From Hyperoplus lanceolatus (lineage: Eukaryota > Chordata > Actinopteri > Uranoscopiformes > Ammodytidae), in the NCBI GenBank assembly GCA_026929865.2, contig JAMBYZ020000055.1, positions 1 through 64,000 on the forward strand: a stretch of DNA of 64,000 nt, given 5' to 3'. This document shows positions 23,267 through 36,583 of the stretch, one piece after another (positions within the stretch are counted from its first letter, which is position 1; each line of letters opens with the position of its first letter). The position numbers and the translations under genes are program-made. Under the pieces are notes generated by a model. The model was not told the DNA's origin. It did no database searches and saw nothing but the letters and a program-made list of their open reading frames with translations.

Positions 23267-23519
23267 GGGTGACCTCATGGGGTGACCTCATGGGGTGGGA
23301 ACTTTGACCCTGGAGTTGAATGACTCTTGGAATAACAGGGCGCTTTTTTAAATTGAATCCAAAATCATATCTATTCCTCTTCATATCAAGTGGGCTTTTA
23401 TTCTGACACCACATCAGAATGTCCTGAAACTTAGATATGACCCTGGAGTGGATTTTTCTGGATAACAGGGCGTTTTTTAATTGAATCCGAAATCATATCT
23501 AATTTGTCTCATATTTTCA
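23267..23519 (-). repeat. Inverted block 13 (253 bp, heavily damaged interior)
   Basis: Head variant GGGGTGGGAACTTTGACC. The interior is reduced (ATCTATTCCTCTTCATATC, ACACCACATCAGAATG, AACTTAGATATGACC). The hairpin end is intact. Confidence 0.88.
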
Positions 23520-24179
23520 AAATTAGATATGATTTTGGATTCAATAAAAAAAAAAACGCCCTGTTATTCCAGAGTCATTCCACTCCAGGGTCATAGTTCA
23601 CAACCCCATGAGGTCCCCCAAGAAGTTTCAGGACATTCTGATGTGTAGTTTCAAAATAAAAGCCCACTAGATATTGAAAATATGAGAGAAATTAGATATG
23701 ATTTTGGATTCAATTTAAAAAAAAACGCCCTGTTATTCCAGAGTCATTCCACTCCAGGGTCATAGTTCACGACCCCATGAGGCCACACAAACAGTTTCAG
23801 GACATTCTGATGTGTAGTTTCAGAATAAAAGCCCACTAGATATTGAAAATATGAGAGAAATTAGATATGATTTTGGATTTTGGATTCAATTTTTAAAAAA
23901 ACGCCCTGTTATTCCAGAGTCATTCCACTCCAGGGTCATAGTTCACGACCCCATGAGGCCACACAAAAAGTTTCAGGACATTCTGATGTGTACTTTCAAA
24001 ATAAAAGCCCACTAGATATTGAAAATATGAGAGAAATTAGATATGATTTTGGATTAAATTTTAAAAAAAACACCCTGTTATTCCAGAGTCATTCCACTCC
24101 AGGGTCATAGTTCACAACCCCATGAGGTCACACAAGAAGATTCAGGACATTCTGATGTGTAGTTTCAGAATAAAAGCCC

Positions 24180-24410
24180 ACTAGAGGGTGAAAATATGGG
24201 GAGAGAAATTAGATATGATTTTGGATTAAAGGTTTTAAAAAAACGCCCAGAGTTATTCCAGGGTCATAATTCAACCCCATGAGGTCTCCAGACATTCATA
24301 GTGTCCTGAAACCATGAGGTGACCTCATGGGGTCTGAACTTGAGTTTCAGGAATTCTGAGGGCGTTTTTTAATTGAATCGAAATCATATCAAATTTGTCT
24401 CATATTTTCA
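24180..24410 (-). repeat. Inverted block 14, highly degenerate junction region
   Basis: The forward part before it is already broken (GAGGGTGAAAATATGGGGAG; CGCCCAGAGTTATTCC). From about 24300 the antisense signal TGTCCTGAAAC appears, then GAGGTGACCTCATGGGGTC, then a scrambled stretch to GAGGGCGTTTTTTAATTG. The hairpin end is normal. About 31 forward monomers follow. Confidence 0.75.
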
Positions 24411-25854
24411 AAATTAGATATGAATTTGGATTCAATTTAAAAAAAAACGCCCTGTTATTCCAGAGTCATTCCACTCCAGGGTCATAGTTCACAACCCCAT
24501 GAGGTCCCCCAAGAAGTTTCAGGACATTCTGATGTGTAGTTTCAAAATAAAAGCCCACTAGATATTGAAAATATGAGAGAAATTAGATATGATTTTGGAT
24601 TCAATTTTTAAAAAAACGCCCTGTTATTCCAGAGTCATTCCACTCCAGGGTCATAGTCCACGACCCCATCGAGGCCACACAAAAGTTTCAGGACATTCTG
24701 ATGTGTAGTTTCAAAATTAAAGCCCACTAGATATTGAAAATATGAGAGAAATTACATATGATTTTGGATTCAATTTTTTAAAAAAACGCCCTGTTATTCC
24801 AGAGTCATTCCACTCCAGGGTCATAGTTCACGACCCCATGAGGCCACACAAACAGTTTCAGGACATTCTGATGTGTAGTTTCAGGATAAAAGCCCACTAG
24901 ATATTGAAAATATGAGAGAAATTAGATATGATTTTGGATTCAATTTAAAAAAAAAACGCCCTGTTATTCCAGAGTCATTCCACTCCAGGGTCATAGTTCA
25001 CAACCCCATGAGGTCACCCAAGAAGTTTCAGGACATTCTGATGTGTAGTTTCAAAATAAAAGCCCACTAGATATTGAAAATATGAGAGAAATTAGATATG
25101 ATTTTGGATTCAATTTAAAAAAAAAACGCCCTGTTATTCCAGAGTCATTCCACTCCAGGGTCATAGTTCACGACCCCATGAGGTCCCCCAAGAAGTTTCA
25201 GGACATTCTGATGTGTAGTTTCAGAATAAAAGCCCACTAGATATTGAAAATATGAGAGAAATTAGATATGATTTTGGATTCAATTTTTAAAAAAACGCCC
25301 TGTTATTCCAGAGTCATTCCACTCCAGGGTCATAGTTCACAACCCCATGAGGTCCCCCAAGAACTTTCAGGATATTCTGATGTGTAGTTTCAAAATAAAA
25401 GCCCACTAGATATTGAAAATATGAGAGAAATTATATATGATTTTGGATTCAAATTTTAAAAAAAACGCCCTGTTATTCCAGAGTCATTCCACTCCAGGGT
25501 CATAGTTCACGACCCCATGAGGCCACACAAAAGTTTCAGGACATTCTGATGTGTAGTTTCAGAATAAAAGCCCACTAGATATTGAAAATATGAGAGAAAT
25601 TAGATATGATTTTGGATTCAATTTTTTAAAAAACGCCCTGTTATTCCAGAGTCATTCCACTCCAGGGTTATAGTTCACGACCCCATGAAGCCACACAAAA
25701 AGTTTTAGGATATTCTGATGTGTACTTTCAAAATAAAGCCCACTTGATATTGAAAATATCAGAGAAATTAGATATGATTTTGGATTCAATTTTTAAAAAA
25801 ACACCCTGTTATTCCAGAGTCATTCCACTCCAGGGTCATAGTTCACAACCCCAT

Positions 25855-26130
25855 GAGGTCACACAAAGATTCAGGAGTTTCGATGGACATTCTGATGTGT
25901 AGTTTCAAAATGAAGACCCCACTAGATGATTGAAAAATATGACGAGAAATTAGATATGATTTTGGATTCAATTAAAAAAACGCCCTGTTATTCCAGAGTC
26001 ATTCCATGTCCAGGGTCATAGTCCACAACCCCATGAGGTCACACAAAAAGTTTCAGGACATTCTGATGTGTAGTTTCAAAAATAAAAGCCCAATCTAGAT
26101 ATTGAATCATATTGTGAGAAATTAGATATG
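25855..26130 (+). other. Irregular segment with extra bases
   Basis: Two consecutive monomers carry scattered insertions: AGGAGTTTCGATGGACATTC, TGAAGACCCCACTAGATGATTG, TTCCATGTCCAGG, CCAATCTAGATATTGAATC. Neighbouring copies lack them. The insertions look random rather than like a new subtype. Confidence 0.6.
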
Positions 26131-27434
26131 ATTTTGGATTCAATTAAAAAAAAAACGCCCTGTTATTCCAGAGTCATTCCACTCCAGGGTCATAGTCCAC
26201 GACCCCATGAGGCCACACAAAAAGTTTCAGGACATTCTGATGTGTAGTTTCAAAATTAAAGCGCCACTAGATATTGAAAATATGAGAGAAATTACATTTG
26301 ATTTTGGATTCATTTAAAAAAAAACGCCCTGTTATTCCAGAGTCATTCCACTCCAGGGTCATAGTTCACGACCCCATGAGGCCACACAAACAGTTTCAGG
26401 ACATTCTGATGTGTAGTTTCAGAATAAAAGCCCACTAGATATTGAAAATATGAGAGAAATTAGATATGATTTTGGATTCAATTTAAAAAAAAACGCCCTG
26501 TTATTCCAGAGTCATTCCACTCCAGGGTCATAGTTCACAACCCCATGAGGTCACCCAAGAAGTTTCAGGACATTCTGATGTGTAGTTTCAAAATAAAAGC
26601 CCACTAGATATTGAAAATATGAGAGAAATTAGATATGATTTTGGATTCAATTTAAAAAAAAACGCCCTGTTATTCCAGAGTCATTCCACTCCAGGGTCAT
26701 AGTTCACGACCCCATGAGGTCCCCCAAGAAGTTTCAGGACATTCTGATGTGTAGTTTCAGAATAAAAGCCCACTAGATATTGAAAATATGAGAGAAATTA
26801 GATATGATTTCGGATTCAATTTTTAAAAAAACGCCCTGTTATTCCAGAGTCATTCCACTCCAGGGTCATAGTTCACAACCCCATGAGGTCCCCCAAGAAC
26901 TTTCAGGATATTCTGATGTGTAGTTTCAAAATAAAAGCCCACTAGATATTGAAAATATGAGAGAAATTATATATGATTTTGGATTCAATTTTAAAAAAAA
27001 CGCCCTGTTATTCCAGAGTCATTCCACTCCAGGGTCATAGTTCACGACCCCATGAGGCCACACAAAAAGTTTCAGGACATTCTGATGTGTAGTTTCAGAA
27101 TAAAAGCCCACTAGATATTGAAAATATGAGAGAAATTAGATATGATTTTGGATTCAATTTTTTAAAAACGCCCTGTTATTCCAGAGTCATTCCACTCCAG
27201 GGTTATAGTTCACGACCCCATGAAGCCACACAAAAAGTTTCAGGATATTCTGATGTGTACTTTCAAAATAAAAGCCCACTTGATATTGAAAATATCAGAG
27301 AAATTAGATATGATTTTGGATTCAATTTTTAAAAAAACACCCTGTTATTCCAGAGTCATTCCACTGCAGGGTCATAATTCACAACCCCATGAGGTCACAC
27401 AAGAAGATTCAGGACATTCTGATGTGTACTTTCA

Positions 27435-27625
27435 GGGTGCCTCTGGGAAAATCCCACTAGATATTTGAAATATTTTCAAAATTAGATATGATTTTGGATT
27501 CAATTTTAAAAAAAAACGCCCTGTTATTCCAGAGTCATATCCAACTCTCATAGGGTCATCAAGTTCACAACCCCATGAGGTCCCCCAAAGAAGTTCTGCA
27601 GGACATTGACTGATGTGTAGTTTCA
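27435..27625 (+). other. Collapsed junction plus insertion-rich monomer
   Basis: After the terminal-type GTGTACTTTCAGGGTG the sequence reads CCTCTGGGAAAATCCCAC, then TATTTGAAATATTTTCAAAATTAG, the hairpin join without antisense DNA. The next monomer has many extra bases (CATATCCAACTCTCATAGGG, CATCAAGTTCAC, GAAGTTCTGCAGGACATTGA). Confidence 0.65.
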
Positions 27626-29667
27626 AAATAAAAGCCCACTAGATATTGAAAATATGAGAGAAATTAGATATGATTTTGGATTCAATTTAAAAAAAAAACG
27701 CCCTGTTATTCCAGAGTCATTCCACTCCAGGGTCATAGTTCACGACCCCATGAGGTCACCCAAAAAGTTTCAGGACATTCTGATGTGTAGTTTCAAAATA
27801 AAAGCCCACTAGATATTGAAAATATGAGAGAAATTAGATATGATTTTGGATTCAATTTTTAAAAAAAACGCCCTGTTATTCCAGAGTCATTCCACTCCAG
27901 GGTCATAGTTCACAACCCCATGAGGTCACCCAAAAAGTTTCAGGACATTCTGATGTGTAGTTTCAAAATAAAAGCCCACTAGATATTGAAAATATGAGAG
28001 AAATTAGATATGATTTTGGATTCAATTTTTAAAAAAACGCCCTGTTATTCCAGAGTCATTCCACTCCAGGGTCATAGTTCACGACCCCATGAGGCCCACA
28101 CAAAAAGTTTCAGGACATTCTGATGTGTAGTTTCAGAATAAAAGCCCACTAGATATTGAAAATATGAGAGAAATTAGATATGATTTTGGATTCAATTTTA
28201 AAAAAAACGCCCTGTTATTCCAGAGTCATTCCACTCCAGGGTCATAGTTCACAACCCCATGAGGTCACACAAAAAGTTTCAGGACATTCTGATGTGTAGT
28301 TTCAAAATAAAAGCCCACTAGATATTGAAAATATGAGGAGGAAGAGAAAATTAGATATGATTTTGGATTCAATTTTTAAAAAAACGCCCTGTTATTCCAG
28401 AGTCATTCCACTCCAGGGTCATAGTTCACAACCCCATGAGGTCCCCCAAGAAGTTTCAGGACATTCTGATGTGTAGTTTCAAAATAAAAGCCCACTAGAT
28501 ATTGAAAATATGAGAGAAATTAGATATGATTTTGGATTCAATTTTTAAAAAAACGCCCTGTTATTCCAGAGTCATTCCACTCCAGGGTCATAGTTCACGA
28601 CCCCATGAGGCCAAATAAACAGTTTCAGGACATTCTGATGTGTAGTTTCAGAATAAAAGCCCACTAGATATTGAAAATATGAGAGAAATTAGATATGATT
28701 TTGGATTCAATTTTAAAAAAAACGCCCTGTTATTCCAGAGTCATTCCACTCCAGGGTCATAGTTCACAACCCCATGAGGTCCCCCAAGAAGTTTCAGGAC
28801 ATTCTGATGTGTAGTTTCAAAATAAAAGCCCACTAGATATTGAAAATATGAGAGAAATTACATATGATTTTGGATTAAATTTTTAAAAAAAACGCCCTGT
28901 TATTCCAGAGTCATTCGACTCCAGGGTCATAGTTCACGACCCCATGAGGCCAAATAAACAGTTTCAGGACATTCTGATGTGTAGTTTCAGAATAAAAGCC
29001 CACTAGATATTGAAAATATGAGAGAAATTAGATATGATTTTGGATTAAATTTAAAAAAAAACGCCCTGTTATTCCAGAGTCATTCCACTCCAGGGTCATA
29101 GTTCACAACCCCATGAGGTCACCCAAGAAGTTTCAGGACATTCTGATGTGTAGTTTCAGAATAAAAGCCCACTAGATATTGAAAATATCAGAGAAATTAG
29201 ATATGATTTTGGATTCAATTTTAAAAAAACGCCCTGTTATTCCAGAGTCATTCCACTCCAGCGTCATAGTCCACGACCCCCATGAGGCCACACAAAAAGT
29301 TTCAGGACATTCTGATGTGTAGTTTCAAAATTAAAGCGCACTAGATATTGAAAATATGAGAGAAATTACATATGATTTTGGATAACAATTTTTAAAAAAA
29401 CGCCCTGTTATTCCAGAGTCATTCCACTCCAGGGTCATAGTTCACGACCCCATGAGGCCACACAAACAGTTTCAGGACATTCTGATGTGTAGTTTCAGAA
29501 AAAAAAGCCCACTAGATATTGAAAATATGAGAGAAATTAGATATGATTTTGGATTCAATTAAAAAAAAAACGCCCTGTTATTCCAGAGTCATTCCACTGC
29601 AGGGTCATAATTCACAACCCCATGAGGTCACACAAGAAGATTCAGGACATTCTGATGTGTACTTTCA

Positions 29668-29953
29668 GGGTGACCTCATGGGGTGACCTCATGGGGTTGT
29701 GAACTTTGACCCTGGACTTGAATGACTCTGGAATAACAGGGCGTTTTTTAATTGAATCCAAAATCCATCTCTACTCTCATATTTTCAATATCAAGTGGGC
29801 TTTATCCTGAAACTACACATCAGAATGTCCTGAAACTTTGTGTGTGGCCTCATGGGGTCGTGAACTATGACCCTGGAGTGGAATTTTCTGTAATAACAGG
29901 GCGTTTTTTTTTAATTGAATCCGAAATCATATCAAATTTGTCTCATATTTTCA
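29668..29953 (-). repeat. Inverted block 15 (286 bp)
   Basis: Standard block with GACCCTGGACTTGAATG, shared with blocks 17, 20, 21 and 24, and a short deletion in ATCCATCTCTACTCTC. Run after it: 1,318 bp (7.8 monomers). Confidence 0.92.
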
Positions 29954-31271
29954 AAATTAGATATGATTTTGGATTCAATAAAAAAAAAAACGCCCTGTTA
30001 TTCCAGAGTCATTCCACTCCAGGGTCATAGTTCACAACCCCATGATGTCCCCCAAGAAGTTTCAGGACATTCTGATGTGTAGTTTCAAAATAAAAGCCCA
30101 CTAGATATTGAAAATATGAGAGAAATTAGATATGATTTTGGATTCAATTTTTAAAAAAACGCCCTGTTATTCCAGAGTCATTCCACTCCAGCGTCATAGT
30201 CCACGACCCCTCGAGGCCACACAAAAAGTTTCAGGACATTCTGATGTGTAGTTTCAAAATAAAAGCCCACTAGATATTGAAAATATGAGAGAAATTAGAT
30301 TTGATTTTGGATTCAATTTTTAAAAAAACGCCCTGTTATTCCAGAGTCATTCCACTCCAGCGTCATAGTCCACGACCCCAAGAGGCCACACAAAAAGTTT
30401 CAGGACATTCTGATGTGTAGTTTCAAAATTAAAAGCCCACTAGATATTGAAAATATGAGAGAAATTACATATGATTTTGGATTAAATTTTTAAAAAAACG
30501 CCCTGTTATTCCAGAGTCATTCCACTCCAGGGTCATAGTTCACGACCCCATGAGGTCCCCCAAGAAGTTTCAGGACATTCTGATGTGTAGTTTCAGAATA
30601 AAAGCCCACTAGATATTGAAAATATGAGAGAAATTAGATATGATTTCGGATTCAATTTTTAAAAAAACGCCCTGTTATTCCAGAGTCATTCCACTCCAGG
30701 GTCATAGTTCACAACCCCATGAGGTCCCCCAAGAACTTTCAGGACATTCTGATGTGTAGTTTCAAAATAAAAGCCCACTAGATATTGAAAATATGAGAGA
30801 AATTAGATATGATTTTGGATTCAATTTTTAAAAAAACGCCCTGTTATTCCAGAGTCATTCCACTCCAGGGTCATAGTTCACGACCCCATGAGGCCACACA
30901 AAAAGTTTCAGGACATTCTGATGTGTAGTTTCAGAATAAAAGCCACTAGATATTGAAAATATGAGAGAAATTAGATATGATTTTGGATTCAATTTTTTAA
31001 AAAAACGCCCTGTTATTCCAGAGTCATTCCACTCCAGGGTTATAGTTCACGACCCCATGAAGCCACACAAAAAGTTTCAGGATATTCTGATGTGTACTTT
31101 CAAAATAAAAGCCCACTTGATATTGAAAATATCAGAGAAATTAGATATGATTTTGGATTCAATTTTTAAAAAAACACCCTGTTATTCCAGAGTCATTCCA
31201 CTGCAGGGTCATAATTCACAACCCCATGAGGTCACACAAGAAGATTCAGGACATTCTGATGTGTACTTTCA

Positions 31272-31564
31272 GGGTGACCTCATGGGGTGACCTCATGGGG
31301 TTGTGAACTTTGACCCTGGAGTTGAATGACTCTGGAATAACAGGGCTTTTTTTTAAATTGAATCCAAAATCATATCTAATTTCTCTCATATTTTCAACAT
31401 CAAGTGGGCTTTTATTCTGAAACTACACATCAGAATGTCCTGAAACTTTGTGTGTGGCCTCATGGGGTCGTGAACTATGACCCTGGAGTGGAATGACTCT
31501 GGAATAACAGGGCGTTTTTTTAAAATTGAATCCAAAATCATATCTAATTTCTCTCATATTTTCA
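31272..31564 (-). repeat. Inverted block 16, arm-homogenised (293 bp)
   Basis: Unlike nearly all other blocks, its last antisense monomer reads GAGTGGAATGACTCTGG, GAATCCAAAATCATATC and ATTTCTCTCATATTTTCA, i.e. the ordinary monomer sequence. The usual block-specific changes (missing GAC, GAATCCGAAATC, TTTGTCTC) are gone. The hairpin stem here is therefore closer to perfect. Run after it: about 12.8 monomers. Confidence 0.9.
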
Positions 31565-33728
31565 AAATTAGATATGATTTTGGATTCAATAAAAAAAAAA
31601 CGCCCTGTTATTCCAGAGTCATTCCACTCCAGGGTCATAGTTCACAACCCCATGAGGTCCCCCAAGAAGTTTCAGGACATTCTGATGTGTAGTTTCAGAA
31701 TAAAAGCCCACTAGATATTGAAAATATGAGAGAAATTAGATATGATTTTGGATTAAATTTTAAAAAAAACGCCCTGTTATTCCACAGTCATTCCACTCCA
31801 GGGTCATAGTTCACGACCCCATGAGGCCACTCAAACAGTTTCAGGACATTCTGATGTGTAGTTTCAGAATAAAAGCCCACTAGATATTGAAAATATGAGA
31901 GAAATTAGATATGATTTTGGATTCAATTTTAAAAAAAACGCCCTGTTATTCCAGAGTCATTCCACTGCAGGGTCATAGTTCACGACCCCATGAAGCCACA
32001 CAAAAAGTTTCAGGATATTCTGATGTGTAGTTTCAAAATAAAAGCCCACTAGATATTGAAAATATGAGAGAAATTAGATATGATTTTGGATTCAATTTAA
32101 AAAAAAAACGCCCTGTTATTCCAGAGTCATTCCACTGCAGGGTCATAATTCACAACCCCATGAGGTCACACAAGAAGATTCAGGACATTCTGATGTGTAG
32201 TTTCAAAATAAAAGCCCACTAGATATTGAAAATATGAGAGAAATTAGATATGATTTTGGATTCAATTTTTAAAAAAAACGCCCTGTTATTCCAGAGTCAT
32301 TCCACTCCAGGGTCATAGTTCACGACCCCATGAGGCCACACACAAAGTTTCAGGACATTCTGATGTGTAGTTTCAGAATGAAAGCCCACTAGATATTGAA
32401 AATATGAGAAAAATTAGATATGATTTTGGATTCAATTTTTAAAAAAACGCCCTGTTATTCCAGAGTCATTCCACTCCAGGGTCATAGTTCACAACCCCAT
32501 GAGGTCCCCCAAGAAGTTTCAGGACATTCTGATGTATAGTTTCAAAATAAAAGCCCACTAGATATTGAAAATATGAGAGAAATTAGATATGATTTTGGAT
32601 TCAATTTTTAAAAAAACGCCCTGTTATTCCAGAGTCATTCCACTCCAGGGTCATAGTTCACGACCCCATGAGGCCAAATAAACAGTTTCAGGACATTCTG
32701 ATGTGTAGTTTCAGAATAAAAGCCCACTAGATATTGAAAATATGAGAGAAATTAGATATGATTTTGGATTCAATTTAAAAAAAAACGCCCTGTTATTCCA
32801 GAGTCATTCCACTCCAGGGTCATAGTTCACAACCCCATGAGGTCCCCCAAGAAGTTTCAGGACATTCTGATGTGTAGTTTCAAAATAAAAGCCCACTAGA
32901 TATTGAAAATATGAGAGAAATTACATATGATTTTGGATTAAATTTTAAAAAAAACGCCCTGTTATTCCAGAGTCATTCGACTCCAGGGTCATAGTTCACG
33001 ACCCCATGAGGCCAAATAAACAGTTTCAGGACATTCTGATGTGTAGTTTCAGAATAAAAGCCCACTAGATATTGAAAATATGAGAGAAATTAGATATGAT
33101 TTTGGATTAAATTAAAAAAAAAACGCCCTGTTATTCCAGAGTCATTCCACTCCAGGGTCATAGTTCACAACCCCATGAGGTCACCCAAGAAGTTTCAGGA
33201 CATTCTGATGTGTAGTTTCAGAATAAAAGCCCACTAGATATTGAAAATATCAGAGAAATTAGATATGATTTTGGATTCAATTTTTAAAAAACGCCCTGTT
33301 ATTCCAGAGTCATTCCACTCCAGCGTCATAGTCCACGACCCCTCGAGGCCACACAAAAAGTTTCAGGACATTCTGATGTGTAGTTTCAAAATTAAAGCGC
33401 ACTAGATATTGAAAATATGAGAGAAATTACATATGATTTTGGATAACATTTTTAAAAAAACGCCCTGTTATTCCAGAGTCATTCCACTCCAGGGTCATAG
33501 TTCACGACCCCATGAGGCCACACAAACAGTTTCAGGACATTCTGATGTGTAGTTTCATAAAAAAAAAGCCCACTAGATATTGAAAATATGAGAGAAATTA
33601 GATATGATTTTGGATTCAATTAAAAAAAAAACGCCCTGTTATTCCAGAGTCATTCCACTGCAGGGTCATAATTCACAACCCCATGAGGTCACACAAGAAG
33701 ATTCAGGACATTCTGATGTGTACTTTCA

Positions 33729-33820
33729 GGGTGACCTCATGGGGTGACCTCATGGGGTTGTGAACTTTGACCCTGGACTTGAATGACTCTGGAATAAAAG
33801 GGTTTGGTTAATTTGAATTA
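33729..33820 (-). repeat. Inverted block 17, truncated (92 bp)
   Basis: The head through GGACTTGAATGACTCTGGAA is present, then AAAAGGGTTTGGTTAATTTG leads into forward AAAATTAGATATG. More than 190 bp of antisense DNA is gone compared with its duplicate partner at 29668. Confidence 0.85.
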
Positions 33821-33879
33821 AAATTAGATATGATTTTGGATTCAATTTAAAAAAACGCCCTGTTATTCCAGAGTCATTC

Positions 33880-34040
33880 CACTCCAGCATCATAGTGTCA
33901 CTGTGTGGCCCCATGAGGCCACACAAAAAGAAGGATTTTCAGGATATTCTGATTTGTAGTTTCAGAATAAAAGCCCACTAGATATTGTAAAATATTTTAA
34001 AAATTAGATATGATTTTGGATTCAATAAAAAAAAAACGCC
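33880..34040 (+). other. Irregular monomer and collapsed hairpin junction
   Basis: CAGCATCATAGTGTCACTGTG then GGCCCCATGAGGCC; AAAAAGAAGGATTTTCAGG; then TATTGTAAAATATTTTAAAAATTAG and CAATAAAAAAAAAACGCC. The last part is the post-hairpin signature without an inverted block. Confidence 0.6.
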
Positions 34041-35823
34041 CTGTTATTCCAGAGTCATTCCACTCCAGGGTCATAGTTCACGACCCCATGAAGCCACACA
34101 AAAAGTTTCAGGATATTCTGATGTGTAGTTTCAAAATAAAAGCCCACTAGATATTGAAAATATGAGAGAAATTAGATATGATTTTGGATTCAATTTTTAA
34201 AACAACGCCCTATTATTCCAGAGTCATTCCACTCCAGGGTCATAGCTCACGACCCCATGAGGCCACACAAAAAGTTTCAGGACATTCTGATGTGTAGTTT
34301 CAGAATAAAAGCCCACTAGATATTGAAAATATGAGAGAAATTAGATATGATTTTGGATTCAATTTTTTAAAAAAACGCCCTGTTATTCCAGAGTCATTCC
34401 ACTCCAGGGTCATAGTTCACGACCCCATGAGGCCACACAAAAAGTTTCAGGACATTCTGATGTGTAGTTTCAGAATAAAAGCCCACTAGATATTGAAAAT
34501 ATGAGAAAAATTAGATATGATTTTGGATTCAATTTAAAAAATAACGCCCTGTTATTCCAGAGTCATTCCACTCCAGGGTCATAGTTCACAACCCCATGAG
34601 GTCCTCCAAGAAGTTTCAGGACATTCTGATGTGTAGTTTCAAAACAACAGCCCACTAGATATTGAAAATATGAGAGAAATTAGATATGATTTTTGATTCA
34701 ATAAAAAAAAAATTGCCCTGTTATTCCAGAGTCATTCCACTCCAGGGTCATAGTTCACAACCCGTTGAGGTCCCCCAAGAAGTTTCAGGACATTCTGATG
34801 TGTAGTTTCAAAATAAAAGCCCACTAGATATTGAAAATATGAGAGAAATTAGATATGATTTTGGATTCAATTAAAAAAAAAACGCCCTGTTATTCCAGAG
34901 TCATTCCACTCCAGCGTCATAGTCCACGACCCCTCGAGGCCACACAAAAAGTTTCAGGACATTCTGATGTGTAGTTTCAGAATAAAAGCCCACTAGATAT
35001 TGAAAATATGAGAGAAATTAGATATGATTTTGGATTCAATTTAAAAAAAAACGCCCTGTTATTCCAGAGTCATTCCACTCCAGGGTCATAGTTCACAACC
35101 CCATGAGGTCCCCCAAGAACTTTCAGGACATTCTGATGTGTAGTTTCAAAATAAAAGCCCACTAGATATTGAAAATATGAGAGAAATTAGATATGATTTT
35201 GGATTCAATTTAAAAAAAAACGCCCTGTTATTCCAGAGTCATTCCACTCCAGGGTCATAGTTCACGACCCAATGAGGCCACACAAAAAGTTTCAGGACAT
35301 TCTGATGTTTAGTTTCAGAATAAAAGCCCACTAGATATTGAAAATATGAGAGAAATTACATATGATTTTGGATTATTTTTTTAAAAAACGCCCTGTTATT
35401 CCAGAGTCATTCCACTCCAGGGTCATAGTTCACAACCCCATGAGGTCACCCAAGAAGTTTCAGGACATTCTGATGTGTAATTTCAAAATATAAGCCCACT
35501 AGATATTGAAAATATGAGAGAAATTAGATATGATTTTGGATTCAATTTTTAAAAAAACGCCCTGTTATTCCAGAGTCATTCCACTCCAGGGTCATAGTTC
35601 ACGACCCCATGAAGCCACACAAAAAGTTTCAGGATATTCTGATGTGTACTTTCAAAATAAAAGCCCACTTGATATTGAAAATATCAGAGAAATTAGATAT
35701 GATTTTGGATTCAATTTTTAAAAAAACACCCTGTTATTCCAGAGTCATTCCACTGCAGGGTCATAATTCACAACCCCATGAGGTCACACAAGAAGATTCA
35801 GGACATTCTGATGTGTACTTTCA

Positions 35824-36111
35824 GGGTGACCTCATGGGGTGACCTCATGGGGTTGTGAACTTTGACCCTGGAGTTGAATGACTCTGGAATTAACAGCAGG
35901 GGGTTTTTTTAAATTGAATCCAAAATCATATCTAATTTCTCTCATATTTTCAATATCAAGTGGTAGTGTCTGAAACTCACATCAGAATGTCCTGAAACTT
36001 TGTGTGGCCTCATGGGGTCGTGAACTATGACCCTGGAGTGGAATTTTTCTGGAATAACAGGGCGTTTTATTTATTGAATCCAAATCATATCTAATTTGTC
36101 TCATATTTTCA
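35824..36111 (-). repeat. Inverted block 18 (288 bp)
   Basis: Standard head with small changes (GGAATTAACAGCAGGGGG; AAGTGGTAGTGTCTGAAACTC). Run after it: 472 bp (2.8 monomers). Confidence 0.9.
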
Positions 36112-36583
36112 AAATTAGATATGATTTTGGATTCAATAAAAAAAAAAACGCCCTGTTATTCCAGAGTCATTTCACTCCAGGGTCATAGTTCACAACCCCA
36201 TGAGGTCCCCCAAGAAGTTTCAGGACATTCTGATGTGTAGTTTCAAAATAACAGCCCACTAGATATTGAAAATATGAGAGAAATTAGATATGATTTTTGA
36301 TTCAATAAAAAAAAAATTGCCCTGTTATTCCAGAGTCATTCCACTCCAGGGTCATAGTTCACAACCCGTTGAGGTCCCCCAAGAAGTTTCAGGACATTCT
36401 GATGTGTAGTTTCAAAATAAAAGCCCACTAGATATTGAAAATATGAGAGAAATTAGATATGATTTTGGATACAATTTAAAAAAAAACGCCCTGTTATTCC
36501 AGAGTCATTCCACTGCAGGGTCATAATTCACAACCCCATGAGGTCACACAAGAAGATTCAGGACATTCTGATGTGTACTTTCA

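Larger units (their letters stand above)
24411..29667 (+). repeat. Longest forward run (~5.26 kb)
   Basis: About 31 monomer equivalents. Irregular points lie near 25860-25960, 26085-26125 and 27435-27620. Subtypes include CACCCAAGAAG, GCCACACAAACAG, CCCCCAAGAACTT and, from 28.6 kb, CCAAATAAACAG. The penultimate and terminal monomers appear at 27.21-27.44 kb with no intact block after them, so a block has probably been lost there. Confidence 0.8.
28580..33820 (+). repeat. Duplicated HOR segment, offset ~4.06 kb
   Basis: The segment at about 28.4-29.7 kb and that at about 32.45-33.8 kb carry the same rare variants in order: CCAAATAAACAG, ATTACATATG / GGATTAAAT, TCATTCGACTCC, a second CCAAATAAACAG, CACCCAAGAAG with ATCAGAG, GGATAACA, and an AAAAAAGCCCAC change. 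Their following blocks start 4,061 bp apart (24 monomers). A third partial copy lies at 43.2-43.7 kb. Confidence 0.82.

Noticed and set aside
24180-24410. Foreign insertion in the degenerate segment
   Set aside because: Short pieces can all be matched to forward or antisense satellite (CCATGAGG, TGTCCTGAAAC, GACCTCATGGGG); no unrelated sequence is left.
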